Shown here: positions 9,580 to 18,883 of the stretch, in pieces
Layout: each line of letters starts with the position of its first letter
Position numbering within the stretch: the first letter of the stretch is position 1
Assembly: GCA_964613805.1 (NCBI GenBank)
Contig: CAZTJF010000021.1
Location: 1 to 64,000 of the forward strand
Direction: 5' to 3'
DNA: 64,000 nucleotides
From: XYD12-FULL-36-8 sp964613805
Lineage (GTDB): Bacteria; Bacteroidota; Ignavibacteria; Ignavibacteriales; Ignavibacteriaceae
Made by a program: the position numbers and the translations under genes
The notes under the pieces: model-generated
Told to the model about the DNA's origin: nothing
Databases searched by the model: none
Seen by the model: the letters and a program-made list of their open reading frames with translations, nothing else

Positions 9580-11052
9580 TTATTCTGAGTAAAAATTGAT
9601 CACTTTTAAGATTGCTTCTTCACAAACTCTGCAAAATGGTTTATCTCCCTTTGAAAACATAATGCAGTCAATCATTGGTCTGTATAATCCTTTAGGTGAA
9701 TATCCTGCTCCTTCAAATGCCCCAACTTTTCGGTAGTTCTTTGTTTTCTGTAAAAAACGATCAACTACATCTGCATGCTGTTTATCTTTTAGGTTGTATT
9801 CTTCCTCTGTTTCCAAAATTTCTTGTTTCGGTGCGCGATTCCTCTTTAGTTTAGCAACTTTGTTGTTGAGTGCTCTGCGTTCAGCTTGCCATTTGTAATC
9901 CATCTCTTCAAATTCCTTCTTTTCCCAAAAACTCGGCAAAGCAATACCAGATGAAATCCATTTTTTCCATTTAACGTTTGTTGAATCGAGAAGCGCAGTA
10001 ATATTTGGTTCAACGGGCTCTAAAGTTGGTTTGAAAAAATCTTCGTATGCAGTATCAGAAGTGTAATACTCGTCTGCTAAGCCGGCAAACGAGTGTCCGA
10101 ACTCATGAAGGAAGAGATACTTGTGCCATTGATTATCGGTAGTAAAAGTACAGCACCAATTATAGATTCCGCCGCCGCCATATTTTTTATGATTTACCAT
10201 TATGAATAAAGCATCATACGGAACTTGGGCAGCAAGGTCGCGGAGAGTTTTATTATCCTCGGTAAGCAAATATCTTTCAGAGCCAAGCGAATTGAAAGTT
10301 GAATTGAGAATAGTATTCTTAAAAATATTTGCCGGGGGTTCGTCGCAGCCGCTTTCTTCAGACGGTTTGAACACACCATAAATGTTAAATTTTTCTTTAT
10401 TTGATAAAAAAGGTTCTTGTGTAAATAATATTTGACTAAACTTTTCAAGATCGGCTCTGAATTTACCAAGCTCTTTGACCGTATAACCTTCTCCAACAAT
10501 TGCCACGTCAACTTTCTTTTGCGGATCGCCATTATAGACCGGTTTGAACACCTTAACAGCTTGATCAACAATTTTATCTCTGACTATCATGACGTCAGCT
10601 GGATCAATTTCTGCTGAAAAAATTTCTGCAAGAAGATTTTCTGCATTACGTTTTTCAATGGTGAATTTTATTTTCTCCTTAGGTATTGGAATCAATGCAG
10701 ATTCGTGATAAGCTTTTTTAATTCCCTTAATTGCATTTGAACTTGTCTGATATTCTCCAAAGTAGCTGTCAAATCCTTTAGAGAAAATTAATCTGTTTGA
10801 GGGTAGATCGTAAACTTTTACATAATATTTTCCGTTGTTGAAATTATCAATTAAGTTTTTTGTACTACCCGCCCAAATTCCGTATTGATAAATCTTATCA
10901 ATGGTAAACAGTTCAGTTTGGGAATCGCCAATGTGGTGATAATCTACTCTAATTGTTTCGTTTGAAAAGTAATCTTCAAATCGAATAATGCTTTGAGAAA
11001 AGGTGATATTAACCAATATTATGAAAAAAATGATTGCTGATATGATTTTCAT
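9580..11052 (-). CDS. secreted M64 family metallopeptidase
   Basis: 490 residues with a signal peptide (1-20). The central region contains VDVAIVGEGYTVKELGKF (181-198), typical of peptidase family M64 (IgA peptidase type). The zinc site HEFGH at 316-320 is followed by GLADEYY, where the Asp is the likely third ligand. Several cysteines (236, 300, 301, and a C-terminal pair FCRVC) suggest disulfides. The start ATG at 11052 has GGAG about 7 bases upstream. It is convergent with the PBP gene across 64 bases. The natural substrate is unknown, and IgA cleavage should not be inferred for this organism. Confidence 0.9.
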   Translation of the reverse strand: MKIISAIIFFIILVNITFSQSIIRFEDYFSNETIRVDYHHIGDSQTELFTIDKIYQYGIWAGSTKNLIDNFNNGKYYVKVYDLPSNRLIFSKGFDSYFGEYQTSSNAIKGIKKAYHESALIPIPKEKIKFTIEKRNAENLLAEIFSAEIDPADVMIVRDKIVDQAVKVFKPVYNGDPQKKVDVAIVGEGYTVKELGKFRADLEKFSQILFTQEPFLSNKEKFNIYGVFKPSEESGCDEPPANIFKNTILNSTFNSLGSERYLLTEDNKTLRDLAAQVPYDALFIMVNHKKYGGGGIYNWCCTFTTDNQWHKYLFLHEFGHSFAGLADEYYTSDTAYEDFFKPTLEPVEPNITALLDSTNVKWKKWISSGIALPSFWEKKEFEEMDYKWQAERRALNNKVAKLKRNRAPKQEILETEEEYNLKDKQHADVVDRFLQKTKNYRKVGAFEGAGYSPKGLYRPMIDCIMFSKGDKPFCRVCEEAILKVINFYSE

Positions 11053-11252
11053 TGTTAACTCCTAATTTTGAAAGAAGAATAATCTAAATTAAAGTAACTT
11101 TGTATTATAAGAAAGACTCTGTTTGTCATAGGGAAAATAAGAATTGTACTGCTATCAAATAAAGCAGTTCCAATTCAAAAGCGTATTCAACCATGATTGT
11201 GAGTCAAGCTTTTGTTAACTTAATGATAAAGTTTTGGACATTTAATTAGTTT

Positions 11253-11843
11253 ATGACTTCCCAAAATCAATTTAACGAAGAGGGTTTTATACCACCGCAC
11301 GGCGGTTATAAAAACTTACTCTCGTACAAAAAAGCTGAAATAATCTATGATGGCACGGTTTATTTTTGCAAAAGATTTTTCCCGAAGGATTATCGCACAA
11401 CCGATCAGATGGTTCAGGCGGCACGCTCAGGCAAACAAAACATTTCCGAAGCAAGCATGGCATCTGCCACATCAAAAGAAACAGAAATTAAGCTTACTAA
11501 TGTTGCTCGTGCCAGTCTTGATGAACTATTAAATGATTATAAGGACTTCCTTCGCACTAATAAATTGAAAGAGTGGGGAAAGGATCACCCTTATGTTGCA
11601 AGGCTGCGGGAACTTAATAAAAACCCAAATGGCAATTATGAAACGTTTAAAAAAGGTATAGAAAATAAAAATCTGGAAATTTGTGCGAATGTGTTAATTG
11701 GGTTAATTAAGGTTGCGAATTATTTGCTGACTAATCAGCTAAAACAGCTAGAAAAAGCATTCACTAATGAGGGCGGTATCCGTGAACGGATGACCCGCGC
11801 AAGGTTACTACAACTCAATAAAGGACAAAAAGGACGCCAATGA
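11253..11843 (+). CDS. four helix bundle suffix domain protein
   Basis: 196 residues resembling the four-helix-bundle family related to 23S rRNA intervening-sequence proteins. Recognisable blocks are YKKAEIIYDGTVYFCKRF, the DQMVQAARSGKQNISEAS segment (about 51-68) and a C-terminal suffix LLQLNKGQKG. The function is unknown. Relatives are scattered, often as lone genes in accessory DNA. The protein is rich in helix and lacks a signal peptide. A 9-base-periodic hairpin overlaps the stop codon (see 11830-11875). Confidence 0.75.
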   Translation: MTSQNQFNEEGFIPPHGGYKNLLSYKKAEIIYDGTVYFCKRFFPKDYRTTDQMVQAARSGKQNISEASMASATSKETEIKLTNVARASLDELLNDYKDFLRTNKLKEWGKDHPYVARLRELNKNPNGNYETFKKGIENKNLEICANVLIGLIKVANYLLTNQLKQLEKAFTNEGGIRERMTRARLLQLNKGQKGRQ

Positions 11844-11875
11844 CATTATTAGTCATTACTGTCATTTTAGTCCTT
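11830..11875 (+). repeat. imperfect hairpin over the stop codon of the four-helix-bundle gene
   Basis: Two 15-base arms (11830-11844 and 11861-11875) pair as AAGGAC-3-AATGAC against GTCATT-3-GTCCTT, mismatched only in the central three bases, with a 16-base loop that holds another AGTCATT. The spacing gives a 9-base period. The TGA stop lies inside the left arm. No clean T-tract follows, so a terminator role is only possible. Confidence 0.55.
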
Positions 11876-11919
11876 GGCATTTTATAACAAGAATTTAAAT
11901 TTACAAACAAGGAAAATTT

Positions 11920-12165
11920 ATGAAAGTAAGAGTAATTATTCTTTTAATTTTAATCGTGCTTTTTACGGTTTTTGTTACGCAAAACACACATATTATCCGA
12001 ATAGATTTTCTTCTCTGGTCAATTGCAATGTCCGCAATAGTGCTGATCTCATTAATGATGTTGGTAGGAGTTATAACGGGATTCATAATTGCTAAAATGT
12101 TTGATCGTCCTTCAAAACCGCAAATAAGTATTTCGGGGAAAGATCAAACGACTATCACAAAGTAG
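11920..12165 (+). CDS. LapA-like small membrane protein (DUF1049)
   Basis: 81 residues with two hydrophobic segments (about 4-20 and 36-62) joined by a short loop VTQNTHIIRIDFLLWSI, as in the lipopolysaccharide assembly protein A domain. A polar tail follows (FDRPSKPQISISG). It is a likely inner membrane protein. In proteobacteria LapA takes part in LPS assembly control, and that role here is an inference only. It lies tail to tail with the metallopeptidase gene at 12222. Confidence 0.72.
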   Translation: MKVRVIILLILIVLFTVFVTQNTHIIRIDFLLWSIAMSAIVLISLMMLVGVITGFIIAKMFDRPSKPQISISGKDQTTITK

Positions 12166-12221
12166 CTTTTGTAATTTCAACAACAACACCCAAAAGTTAC
12201 AGGGTTGTGTGAAAAATTTTT

Positions 12222-13943
12222 TTACTTTATAAACTGCTGAGCGTAATATTTGGCAGTTAATTTTTCTCCGGTGGTTTTCTGAATCATATCGTTCCAATAA
12301 AGTTTATTTCCCATAGAAAATATTTTTTCTTTGAGATATTTTCCGACCTCGGTTTTCCCGTTAAAACTTTGGTTCATCGGATCATTAGAATTAAGCAAAT
12401 TCTTGTTTATGTAAAAAGACAATTGAGATGCTAACAATTCGCCCAGCATATAATTGTGATAATATGCGGGATATAAAGCAATGTGAATCTTAGAAGCCCA
12501 ATCGGGTTCGTTTCTATTTTCAGGTCGCTTTAGAAGTTGATACTTTTCAACTAAATCCCACCAAAGCTTATTTAAATCTTGATCCGGATTTTCATACATG
12601 CTTTTTTCAAATCTGTAAACAACTTGAGCCCATCGGCTGAACACCAATTGTTCAAGTCGCAAAGAGTTAAAGCTTGCATCAGCTATTTTTTCTTTCTCAG
12701 CTTGAGTTATTCCAACAACATCAACCAGCCATTGAGGATTTGAAGCGAATCTTCCGAAAAGCATTGCAATTGCTTCAGTTGTGAATGTATGAGCTTCTTC
12801 TCTTAGTGACCATGGTAAGTTTCTATCAATAAATTTTGCATAAACTGCATGTCCATATTCGTGCAACATCGTGCCCATCCAATTATAATTCTGCTTTATG
12901 TTGCAGACAACTCGTACATCACCCTCGCGGTCAATATCGGTACAATATGCATGTTGATACTTTCCCTCTTTTTCGAATAAATCACTTTTTGCAATCATAT
13001 CATCAACGTTTAAATCTATTCCGTTGAAATAATTCTTTGTCAATTCAACGATATCCTTGTTTTTGTAATAGCCATCCAAATCCACATTATAAATTTTCGG
13101 TGCTTCCTGGAAAAATCTGTTTTGATAATGCCATGGCATCAGTTCTTCCTTTGATATACGATAACGCTTAGCCAGAAACTCATCCATTTCATTTTTTACT
13201 TGAGAAAAAACATCCTTTGTTCGTTCATACAAATCATCAAAAATCATATCAATATCTTTTGGATCTTGTTCTGATAATTTTAAGCTCATTTCATGGTAAT
13301 TAGAGTAGCCCAACTCTCGAGCAGTTTCGTTTCTCATCTTGACTAATTTCAAAATATCTTCTGCTACTACTTTCCCTATTTTTTTGCTTGCTATCCAAGT
13401 TTGCAGCAAAGTCTTGGAATCAGTGGAAGTCTTCAATGCTTCTTCTATTTGGTTATCAGTCAATTTCTTTCCTCCAACCTCGGCTCTGAATGTAGAGAAA
13501 CGATTCTCGATCTCGGTTGACAGCTTAATAATTGCTTCCAATTTATTCTCATCAACCTGATACTTGCTGTAAGCTCTGTAAAGAACATCAAGCTGGCGAT
13601 TCAGCAGATCATCTTTAATCGAATTGGATTCTTTAATCTTCTTCAATATTGCGAAGTCATCTTTGTTAGAGTAAATTTTGTTGAACTTGATCTGCAGCTC
13701 AGATGATTTGTCGTAATCTTCTGTTTTACCCGAAATCGTGGCGTTAAAATAAGCAAGTGCATAATCCCTATAAGCCGGGATTGCTTTGCTTTCAAAATTT
13801 GTTATGAATGTCTTGAGTTCTTGATTCATTTTTTCCTCTGATGATTGGCAGCTAAAAGAGATTAGGATGAAGATTAATAACACGTAAATTGAGTTATTGA
13901 GAGAACGAACTAAGTGCTGGCTGGTTTTCATTTTAATTTCCAT
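12222..13943 (-). CDS. lipoprotein gluzincin metallopeptidase (M2/M3-like)
   Basis: 573 residues. A lipoprotein signal ends SFSC (Cys32), or Cys28 if the second ATG at 13931 is used. That ATG has GGA 8 bases upstream and may be the real start. The helical N-terminal half leads to the zinc site HEYGH (361-365) with Glu390 (TTEAIAMLFGRF) as likely third ligand. This spacing and the all-helical fold fit the M2/M3 peptidyl-dipeptidase and oligopeptidase clan. It probably trims peptides on the periplasmic side of a membrane. It is divergent from rimP. Confidence 0.85.
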   Translation of the reverse strand: MEIKMKTSQHLVRSLNNSIYVLLIFILISFSCQSSEEKMNQELKTFITNFESKAIPAYRDYALAYFNATISGKTEDYDKSSELQIKFNKIYSNKDDFAILKKIKESNSIKDDLLNRQLDVLYRAYSKYQVDENKLEAIIKLSTEIENRFSTFRAEVGGKKLTDNQIEEALKTSTDSKTLLQTWIASKKIGKVVAEDILKLVKMRNETARELGYSNYHEMSLKLSEQDPKDIDMIFDDLYERTKDVFSQVKNEMDEFLAKRYRISKEELMPWHYQNRFFQEAPKIYNVDLDGYYKNKDIVELTKNYFNGIDLNVDDMIAKSDLFEKEGKYQHAYCTDIDREGDVRVVCNIKQNYNWMGTMLHEYGHAVYAKFIDRNLPWSLREEAHTFTTEAIAMLFGRFASNPQWLVDVVGITQAEKEKIADASFNSLRLEQLVFSRWAQVVYRFEKSMYENPDQDLNKLWWDLVEKYQLLKRPENRNEPDWASKIHIALYPAYYHNYMLGELLASQLSFYINKNLLNSNDPMNQSFNGKTEVGKYLKEKIFSMGNKLYWNDMIQKTTGEKLTAKYYAQQFIK

Positions 13944-14012
13944 TTTTATTGGCTTAAAAATAGAAAAAAACGAGATGAAAACTTAGCTCTTGGCAAATAA
14001 TGAAAGGCATTC

Positions 14013-14043
14013 TTGTTTATTCAACAAAATTGTGCTAAGTTTG
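14013..14043 (+). promoter_or_regulatory. Bacteroidota-type promoter of the rimP-nusA-infB operon
   Basis: TTG at 14013-14015, a 20-base spacer, then TAAGTTTG at 14036-14043, a full match to the Bacteroidota TAnnTTTG element. The expected transcript start is near 14048-14052, directly before the hairpin at 14055. Confidence 0.65.
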
Positions 14044-14054
14044 GTGCAGTTATT

Positions 14055-14076
14055 CGCCCTGTATCGGGCGTTTTTT
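14055..14076 (+). promoter_or_regulatory. GC hairpin plus T-run in the rimP 5' leader
   Basis: CGCCC (14055-14059) and GGGCG (14066-14070) form a 5-bp GC stem with a 6-base loop, followed by six T and then the rimP ATG at 14083. It has intrinsic-terminator form, but the predicted transcript begins only a few bases before it, and the upstream gene points the other way. A 5'-end stabilising or translation-controlling hairpin is more likely. No Shine-Dalgarno precedes the ATG. Confidence 0.55.
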
Positions 14077-14082
14077 GTTTGT

Positions 14083-14538
14083 ATGAGTAAACTGGACGAA
14101 AATATTAGAGAAATTGTTGAAAAAGTCGTTGAAGGAAGCGGCTTTTTATTGATTGATTTGCTTTTAAGAGGTACCGAACATAAAAAGGTCATTGAGGTTT
14201 TTATGGATGGCGCACATGATGTCTCGGCAAATGACTGTGTTAACGTAAGTCGGGAAATTGATTTACAGCTAAAGATTTTGATGGCCAAACACCCGGATTT
14301 TCGGCTTGATGTATCGTCTCTGGGAATAGACAGACCGTTGAAGTTTCTCGGTCAATATCCCAAAAACATTAATCGTAAATTTGATGTTGTTTATCTATCT
14401 GGCGAGGAAACCAAAAAGCTAAGCGGTAAACTTGCTGCTGTTGATGGAGAACATCTGACTTTTATATCTAATAATAAAGAAATAATAATTAACTTTAATA
14501 ACATAATAACTGCTAAGGTATTAGTTAGTTTTTCTTAA
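14083..14538 (+). CDS. rimP: ribosome maturation factor RimP
   Basis: 151 residues, the usual RimP length when started at the ATG at 14083 (MSKLDENIRE). A longer TTG-started frame from 13990 runs through the promoter and hairpin and is rejected. RimP assists 30S subunit maturation. The N-terminal alpha/beta domain has GSGFLLIDLLLRG and HKKVIEVFMDG, followed by CVNVSREID and LDVSSLGIDRPL, which are the family signature blocks. The C-terminal SH3-like part ends in NFNNIITAKV. It is the first gene of the rimP-nusA-infB operon, with 14 bases to nusA. Confidence 0.93.
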   Translation: MSKLDENIREIVEKVVEGSGFLLIDLLLRGTEHKKVIEVFMDGAHDVSANDCVNVSREIDLQLKILMAKHPDFRLDVSSLGIDRPLKFLGQYPKNINRKFDVVYLSGEETKKLSGKLAAVDGEHLTFISNNKEIIINFNNIITAKVLVSFS

Positions 14539-14552
14539 TGGAGGAATAATAA

Positions 14553-15800
14553 ATGAATGTTGACATTGTTGAATCCTTCTCCCAAATGGTGCGCGAGAAA
14601 GGAATTGACAAAGACGTTTTAGGCGGAATCATTGAAGAAATTTTTGGTCTGCTTGTAAGAAAAAAATACGGCGAGGAAGCCAAATTCGATGTTGTTGTAA
14701 ATATGGATAAGGGCGACATCGAAATATTTCTTGAACGCGAAATAGTTGATCAGGTGGAAAATCCGAATCTTCAGATAAGTATAGATGAGGTGAACAAAAA
14801 AGGTAACCCAGATGAACTTGAGGTGGGTGAAGACTATGTTGAAAAGCTCCCACTGGCATCTTTCGGAAGAAGACTAATTATTCTCGCTAAGCAAAGCTTA
14901 AATCAGAAAATACGCGATATTGAAAAGGACATTGTTTATAACGAATACCAGGAATTACTGGGCGAAATAGTTGTTGGTGATATTTACCAGATAAGAAAGA
15001 ACGATATTCTTGTTAATCACAACAAGAATGAACTTTTGCTTCCAAGAAATGAACAAATCCCCTTTGAAAAATACAAGAAGGGTGAAACAATTCGAGCTAT
15101 CGTTAAGGAAGTTAAAAAGAACACTGGAGGACCCCAGATAATCATTTCCAGAGCAGATAATTTATTTTTAAGAAGATTATTCGAGATAGAAATTCCAGAA
15201 ATTTACGATGGAATAATTGAAATAAAATCAATTGCCCGCGAACCTGGTGAAAGAGCAAAAATTGCGGTTGAATCACAAGATAAAAGAATTGATGCTGTTG
15301 GTGCGTGTGTCGGAATGAAGGGTGTAAGAATTCATGCAATTGTACGTGAATTAAATAACGAAAACATTGATGTGGTAAATTACTCTACAGACCCCACTGT
15401 TTTTATTCAACGATCATTAGCGCCTGCTAAACTAAAAAACATTCAGGTAGATCCTATTGCAAAAAAAGCTGTTGTGAATGCCGACAGCGATCAGGTTTCA
15501 ATGATTGTTGGCAGAAATGGGGTAAATATAAGATTGGCAATGAAATTGACCGGTTACGAAATTGAGATTATCCGAGAAGAAAAACCGTTTGAAGAATATG
15601 AGGAAGATATCGAGCTAATTGATATTAAGGAAGAACTTGGTGCCGAAACTTATGAGTTGTTGATCAATCATCGTTATGATACTGCTCTTGAAGTACTTAC
15701 TGCAGGACCCGAAAAACTTAAGGAAATTGAAGGAATTGACGAACAAAAAGCAAATGAGATCATTGAAATAATTAAGTCTCAGTTTGAAGAGGAAGAATAG
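14553..15800 (+). CDS. nusA: transcription termination/antitermination factor NusA
   Basis: 415 residues. An RNA-polymerase-binding N-terminal domain (about 1-130) precedes an S1 domain (about 135-200) and two KH domains (about 235-300 and 305-345, the second with MIVGRNGVNIRLAMK). A short helix-hairpin-helix-like tail (about 365-415, LKEIEGIDEQKANEI) ends the protein. It lacks the two long acidic repeats of E. coli NusA, as is common outside proteobacteria. It binds nascent RNA and polymerase to control pausing and termination. GGAGG lies about 8 bases before the ATG. It is in the operon with rimP and infB. Confidence 0.95.
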   Translation: MNVDIVESFSQMVREKGIDKDVLGGIIEEIFGLLVRKKYGEEAKFDVVVNMDKGDIEIFLEREIVDQVENPNLQISIDEVNKKGNPDELEVGEDYVEKLPLASFGRRLIILAKQSLNQKIRDIEKDIVYNEYQELLGEIVVGDIYQIRKNDILVNHNKNELLLPRNEQIPFEKYKKGETIRAIVKEVKKNTGGPQIIISRADNLFLRRLFEIEIPEIYDGIIEIKSIAREPGERAKIAVESQDKRIDAVGACVGMKGVRIHAIVRELNNENIDVVNYSTDPTVFIQRSLAPAKLKNIQVDPIAKKAVVNADSDQVSMIVGRNGVNIRLAMKLTGYEIEIIREEKPFEEYEEDIELIDIKEELGAETYELLINHRYDTALEVLTAGPEKLKEIEGIDEQKANEIIEIIKSQFEEEE

Positions 15801-15820
15801 CTTAATAAGGTTGCTTAAAT

Positions 15821-18427
15821 ATGGCTGATACTAAAGATAAAAAAATACGCGTTTATAAATTGGCTTCCGAGTATAACCTCGCTGCTGAAACTATTCTAGA
15901 GTTCCTTCAAAAGAAGGGATACGATGTTAAAACTCATATGTCTATGCTTACCGATGAAATGATTACGGTAGTAAATGATCATTTCAAAAAGGATATTGAG
16001 AAAGCAGAAAAACATTATAAAAAAATTGCGGAATTTAATAAGAAGCGTTCTGATAAGGTTGAAGAGGCAATATCCAAAACTAAAAAAACTCCTGAGGTTG
16101 AACCTGCCGCAGAAATTCAAGAAGTTATTGCTGAAGAAATAGAAACAAAAGTCGGCGGACCTGAAATAAAAGAAAAATCAGAAGCAATAACAGACGTTCC
16201 TATTGCTGAAGTTATCTTAGAGAAGATAGCTGAAAAAGAAATTGAAACCGAACATACTCCTGAAGAAAAAGTAAAACCTGCCCCGGTGGTTGAAAAGCGA
16301 GTTAAAGGATTAAAAGTCATCGGGAGAATGGATTTAGATGAGGGTGTTATAGTAACTGGCAAAGAAACGGCTCCAAAGGAAGATACGATAAAAGACAAGA
16401 GTGCGGCGGCTGGCGAAGTTGTAAAGAAAAAGAAAAAACCCAAGGCACGAAAGAAACTAACTGATGCACCCGTTGAGGAAATTCCCGAATCGAAAAAAAG
16501 AAAACGAGTTAAGCGTTTTGAGATTGACCAGAAAGAAGTAAAGGATACAATTAGAAAAACTTTGCTGAGCATGGACGATGCAGTCGTCTCTGCACGGGCA
16601 AGTACGAGGAGAAGAAAAAAGAAAGAGCGCGAGGAAGCAGAGGAAAGAAGAATCGAAGCAAAAGAGAAAGATAAAAGCAAACTCGTTGTGACAGAATTTA
16701 TTGCGGTAAACGAACTTGCAAATTTAATGGGAGTTCAAGTAAGTGAAGTAATTGCAAAATGTATTGGGCTGGGCTTGATGGTTTCAATTAACCAAAGATT
16801 AGATGTTGAAACAATTACTCTTGTTGCAGACGAATTTGGATTTCAGGTTGAATTTGAAAAGGAGTATACATCCGAAGCACTCGAAGATACTGAGGATTTT
16901 GCTGATGAACTTAAGCCAAGACCTCCGGTTGTAACAATTATGGGACATGTTGATCATGGCAAAACATCTCTTCTCGATTACATAAGAAGTACAAACGTTG
17001 TAGCTGGTGAGTCGGGGGGGATCACTCAGCATATTGGAGCTTATAAAGTTGATGTCGGCAACGGAAAGTATATTGCTTTTCTCGACACCCCCGGTCACGA
17101 AGCATTTACTGCAATGCGTGCTCGTGGTGCTCAGGTAACGGATATAGTTGTGCTCGTTGTTGCGGCTGACGATGCCGTCATGCCTCAAACTGTTGAAGCA
17201 ATCAACCATGCACAAGCAGCGCGTGTTCCAATCGTAATTGCTATTAATAAAGTTGATAAGCCCGGAGCCAACATTGATAAAATTAAGCAGCAGCTTGCAG
17301 ACCGAAATGTTCTTGTTGAAGAGTGGGGCGGAAAATATCAATGTATTGAAATTTCAGCAAAGACAGGTTTGAATGTTACTAATCTTCTCGACTTGATATT
17401 GCTTGAGGCAGATGTTTTAGATTTAAAAGCAAATCCAGACAGACTTGCACGCGGTGCAGTTGTAGAAGCTGAATTAGACAAAGGAAGAGGAATTACCGGA
17501 ACCATCTTGGTACAAAAAGGAACTCTTAGAATCGGCGATCCCTTTGTTGCGGGAATTTATTTTGGTAAAGTCAGGGCGATGTTTGGTGAGAGAGGTAATA
17601 AAGTTTTTGAAGCAACTCCATCAACACCGGTACAGGTATTAGGTTTTGAAGGTGCTCCGCAAGCGGGAGATACATTCGTTGTTGTTGAATCCGAAAGAGA
17701 AGCCAGGGATATAAGCTTAAAGCGTCAGCAATTAAGGCGGGAGCAGGATCAGAAACAAATTCATCATATTACTCTTGACGAAATAGCAAAACAAATTAGC
17801 ATTGGTGGTGTTAAAGAGCTGGCTCTTATTGTTAAAGGCGATGTTGATGGTTCCGTTGAAGCTTTGTCCGATTCCTTAATGAAACTGACTAATGAAGAAG
17901 TTGTCGTAAGAGTAATTCACAAGGGTGTTGGCGGAATATCGGAAAGCGATGTTCTATTAGCTTCGGCATCTGCTGCAATTATTATTGGTTTCCATGTCAG
18001 ACCAAATCTTAACGCAAGAAAACTTGCCGAAACAAATAAAGTTGATATAAGATTATATAATATTATTTACGATGCTATAAATGAAGTTAAATCTGCATTG
18101 GAAGGATTGCTTTCACCTGTACTTTCAGAAGAGATTACTTCAACTGTAGAAGTGAGAGATATTTTCAAAGTTCCGAAATTTGGAACAGTTGCCGGCTGCT
18201 ATGTACAGGAAGGTAAAATTGCCAGAAATAATAAAATTCGTTTAATCCGCGATGGAATTATAATTCACGAAGGTGATATAACTTCATTGAGAAGATTTAA
18301 AGATGATGCGAGAGAAGTTGATGCTGGATATGAGTGCGGAATAAGTCTTGCTTATTTTAATGATGTTAAAATTGGAGATATTATTGAGGGTTTTAAAATT
18401 GTTGAAACAAAAAAGAAGCTTTCTTAA
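15821..18427 (+). CDS. infB: translation initiation factor IF-2
   Basis: 868 residues. An IF2 N-terminal module (about 8-38, YKLASEYNLAAETILEFL) is followed by a long Glu/Lys-rich linker (about 60-285) and a second IF2_N module (about 289-345). The GTPase domain shows G1 GHVDHGKT (375-382), G3 DTPGH (about 422) and G4 NKVD (about 476). Beta-barrel domains and the C-terminal fMet-tRNA-binding domain complete the protein. It brings initiator tRNA to the 30S subunit. It lies 20 bases after nusA, with rbfA downstream in the usual order. Confidence 0.96.
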   Translation: MADTKDKKIRVYKLASEYNLAAETILEFLQKKGYDVKTHMSMLTDEMITVVNDHFKKDIEKAEKHYKKIAEFNKKRSDKVEEAISKTKKTPEVEPAAEIQEVIAEEIETKVGGPEIKEKSEAITDVPIAEVILEKIAEKEIETEHTPEEKVKPAPVVEKRVKGLKVIGRMDLDEGVIVTGKETAPKEDTIKDKSAAAGEVVKKKKKPKARKKLTDAPVEEIPESKKRKRVKRFEIDQKEVKDTIRKTLLSMDDAVVSARASTRRRKKKEREEAEERRIEAKEKDKSKLVVTEFIAVNELANLMGVQVSEVIAKCIGLGLMVSINQRLDVETITLVADEFGFQVEFEKEYTSEALEDTEDFADELKPRPPVVTIMGHVDHGKTSLLDYIRSTNVVAGESGGITQHIGAYKVDVGNGKYIAFLDTPGHEAFTAMRARGAQVTDIVVLVVAADDAVMPQTVEAINHAQAARVPIVIAINKVDKPGANIDKIKQQLADRNVLVEEWGGKYQCIEISAKTGLNVTNLLDLILLEADVLDLKANPDRLARGAVVEAELDKGRGITGTILVQKGTLRIGDPFVAGIYFGKVRAMFGERGNKVFEATPSTPVQVLGFEGAPQAGDTFVVVESEREARDISLKRQQLRREQDQKQIHHITLDEIAKQISIGGVKELALIVKGDVDGSVEALSDSLMKLTNEEVVVRVIHKGVGGISESDVLLASASAAIIIGFHVRPNLNARKLAETNKVDIRLYNIIYDAINEVKSALEGLLSPVLSEEITSTVEVRDIFKVPKFGTVAGCYVQEGKIARNNKIRLIRDGIIIHEGDITSLRRFKDDAREVDAGYECGISLAYFNDVKIGDIIEGFKIVETKKKLS

Positions 18428-18523
18428 TTTTTTTAGATAGCAAGTTGAAATTTTTTAAACAGCAATTTTCTCTATGATTAGTTCTTTAACGTCATGGGTT
18501 CAGCATAATATGGAGTTTAGAAA

Positions 18524-18883
18524 TTGTCACACAGAATTGATAAAATAGAAAATCTCATCAAGGAAGAAATTAGTCTTATTTTTCTTTTCAAGCTACAAAA
18601 CTTAGATTCGGGATTAATTACAGTAACCAACGTTCGTGTTAGTCCGGATCTAAAAAATGCAAAGATTTACGTCTCCATTTTCGAAAAAGAGAGACGAGAT
18701 GCGGTTCTTGAAAAAATCAGATTAAAAACAAAATTCATCCGCTCTGAACTTGCATCCCGAATTACAATTAAGTTCGTTCCGGAGCTTAAATTTTTTCTTG
18801 ATGATACCCTTGATTACGTTGAGAAGATTGAAGGATTGATAAAAAAAATACATGAGAATGATGATAAAAAGGGGAACGAATAG
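18524..18883 (+). CDS. rbfA: 30S ribosome-binding factor RbfA
   Basis: 119 residues with the KH-like RbfA fold: MSHRIDKIENLIKEEIS, then VRVSPDLKNAKIYVSIF and the C-terminal FVPELKFFLDDTLDYVEKI. It acts in late 16S 5'-end maturation and cold adaptation. The start is TTG at 18524 with GGAG 8 bases upstream (18512-18515), and no ATG is suitably placed. Its end overlaps the likely truB start by about 32 bases. Confidence 0.93.
   Translation: MSHRIDKIENLIKEEISLIFLFKLQNLDSGLITVTNVRVSPDLKNAKIYVSIFEKERRDAVLEKIRLKTKFIRSELASRITIKFVPELKFFLDDTLDYVEKIEGLIKKIHENDDKKGNE

Noticed and set aside
11253..11843. 23S rRNA intervening sequence
   Set aside because: The four-helix-bundle family is related to such insertions, but no rRNA sequence flanks the gene.
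12170..12221. Bidirectional terminator between the LapA-like and metallopeptidase genes
   Set aside because: An ACAA-CCC / GGGTTGT stem exists but needs a two-base bulge, so support is too weak.
14055..14076. Terminator of a gene upstream of rimP
   Set aside because: The upstream gene is transcribed away from it, so there is no transcript to end here.
13990..14082. N-terminal extension of RimP from a TTG
   Set aside because: It would cover the promoter and leader hairpin and add 31 residues not found in RimP proteins.
16117..16680. 187-codon open frame on the minus strand within infB
   Set aside because: It is antisense to the Lys/Glu-rich linker of IF-2, giving a Ser/Phe-rich artefact without start signals.
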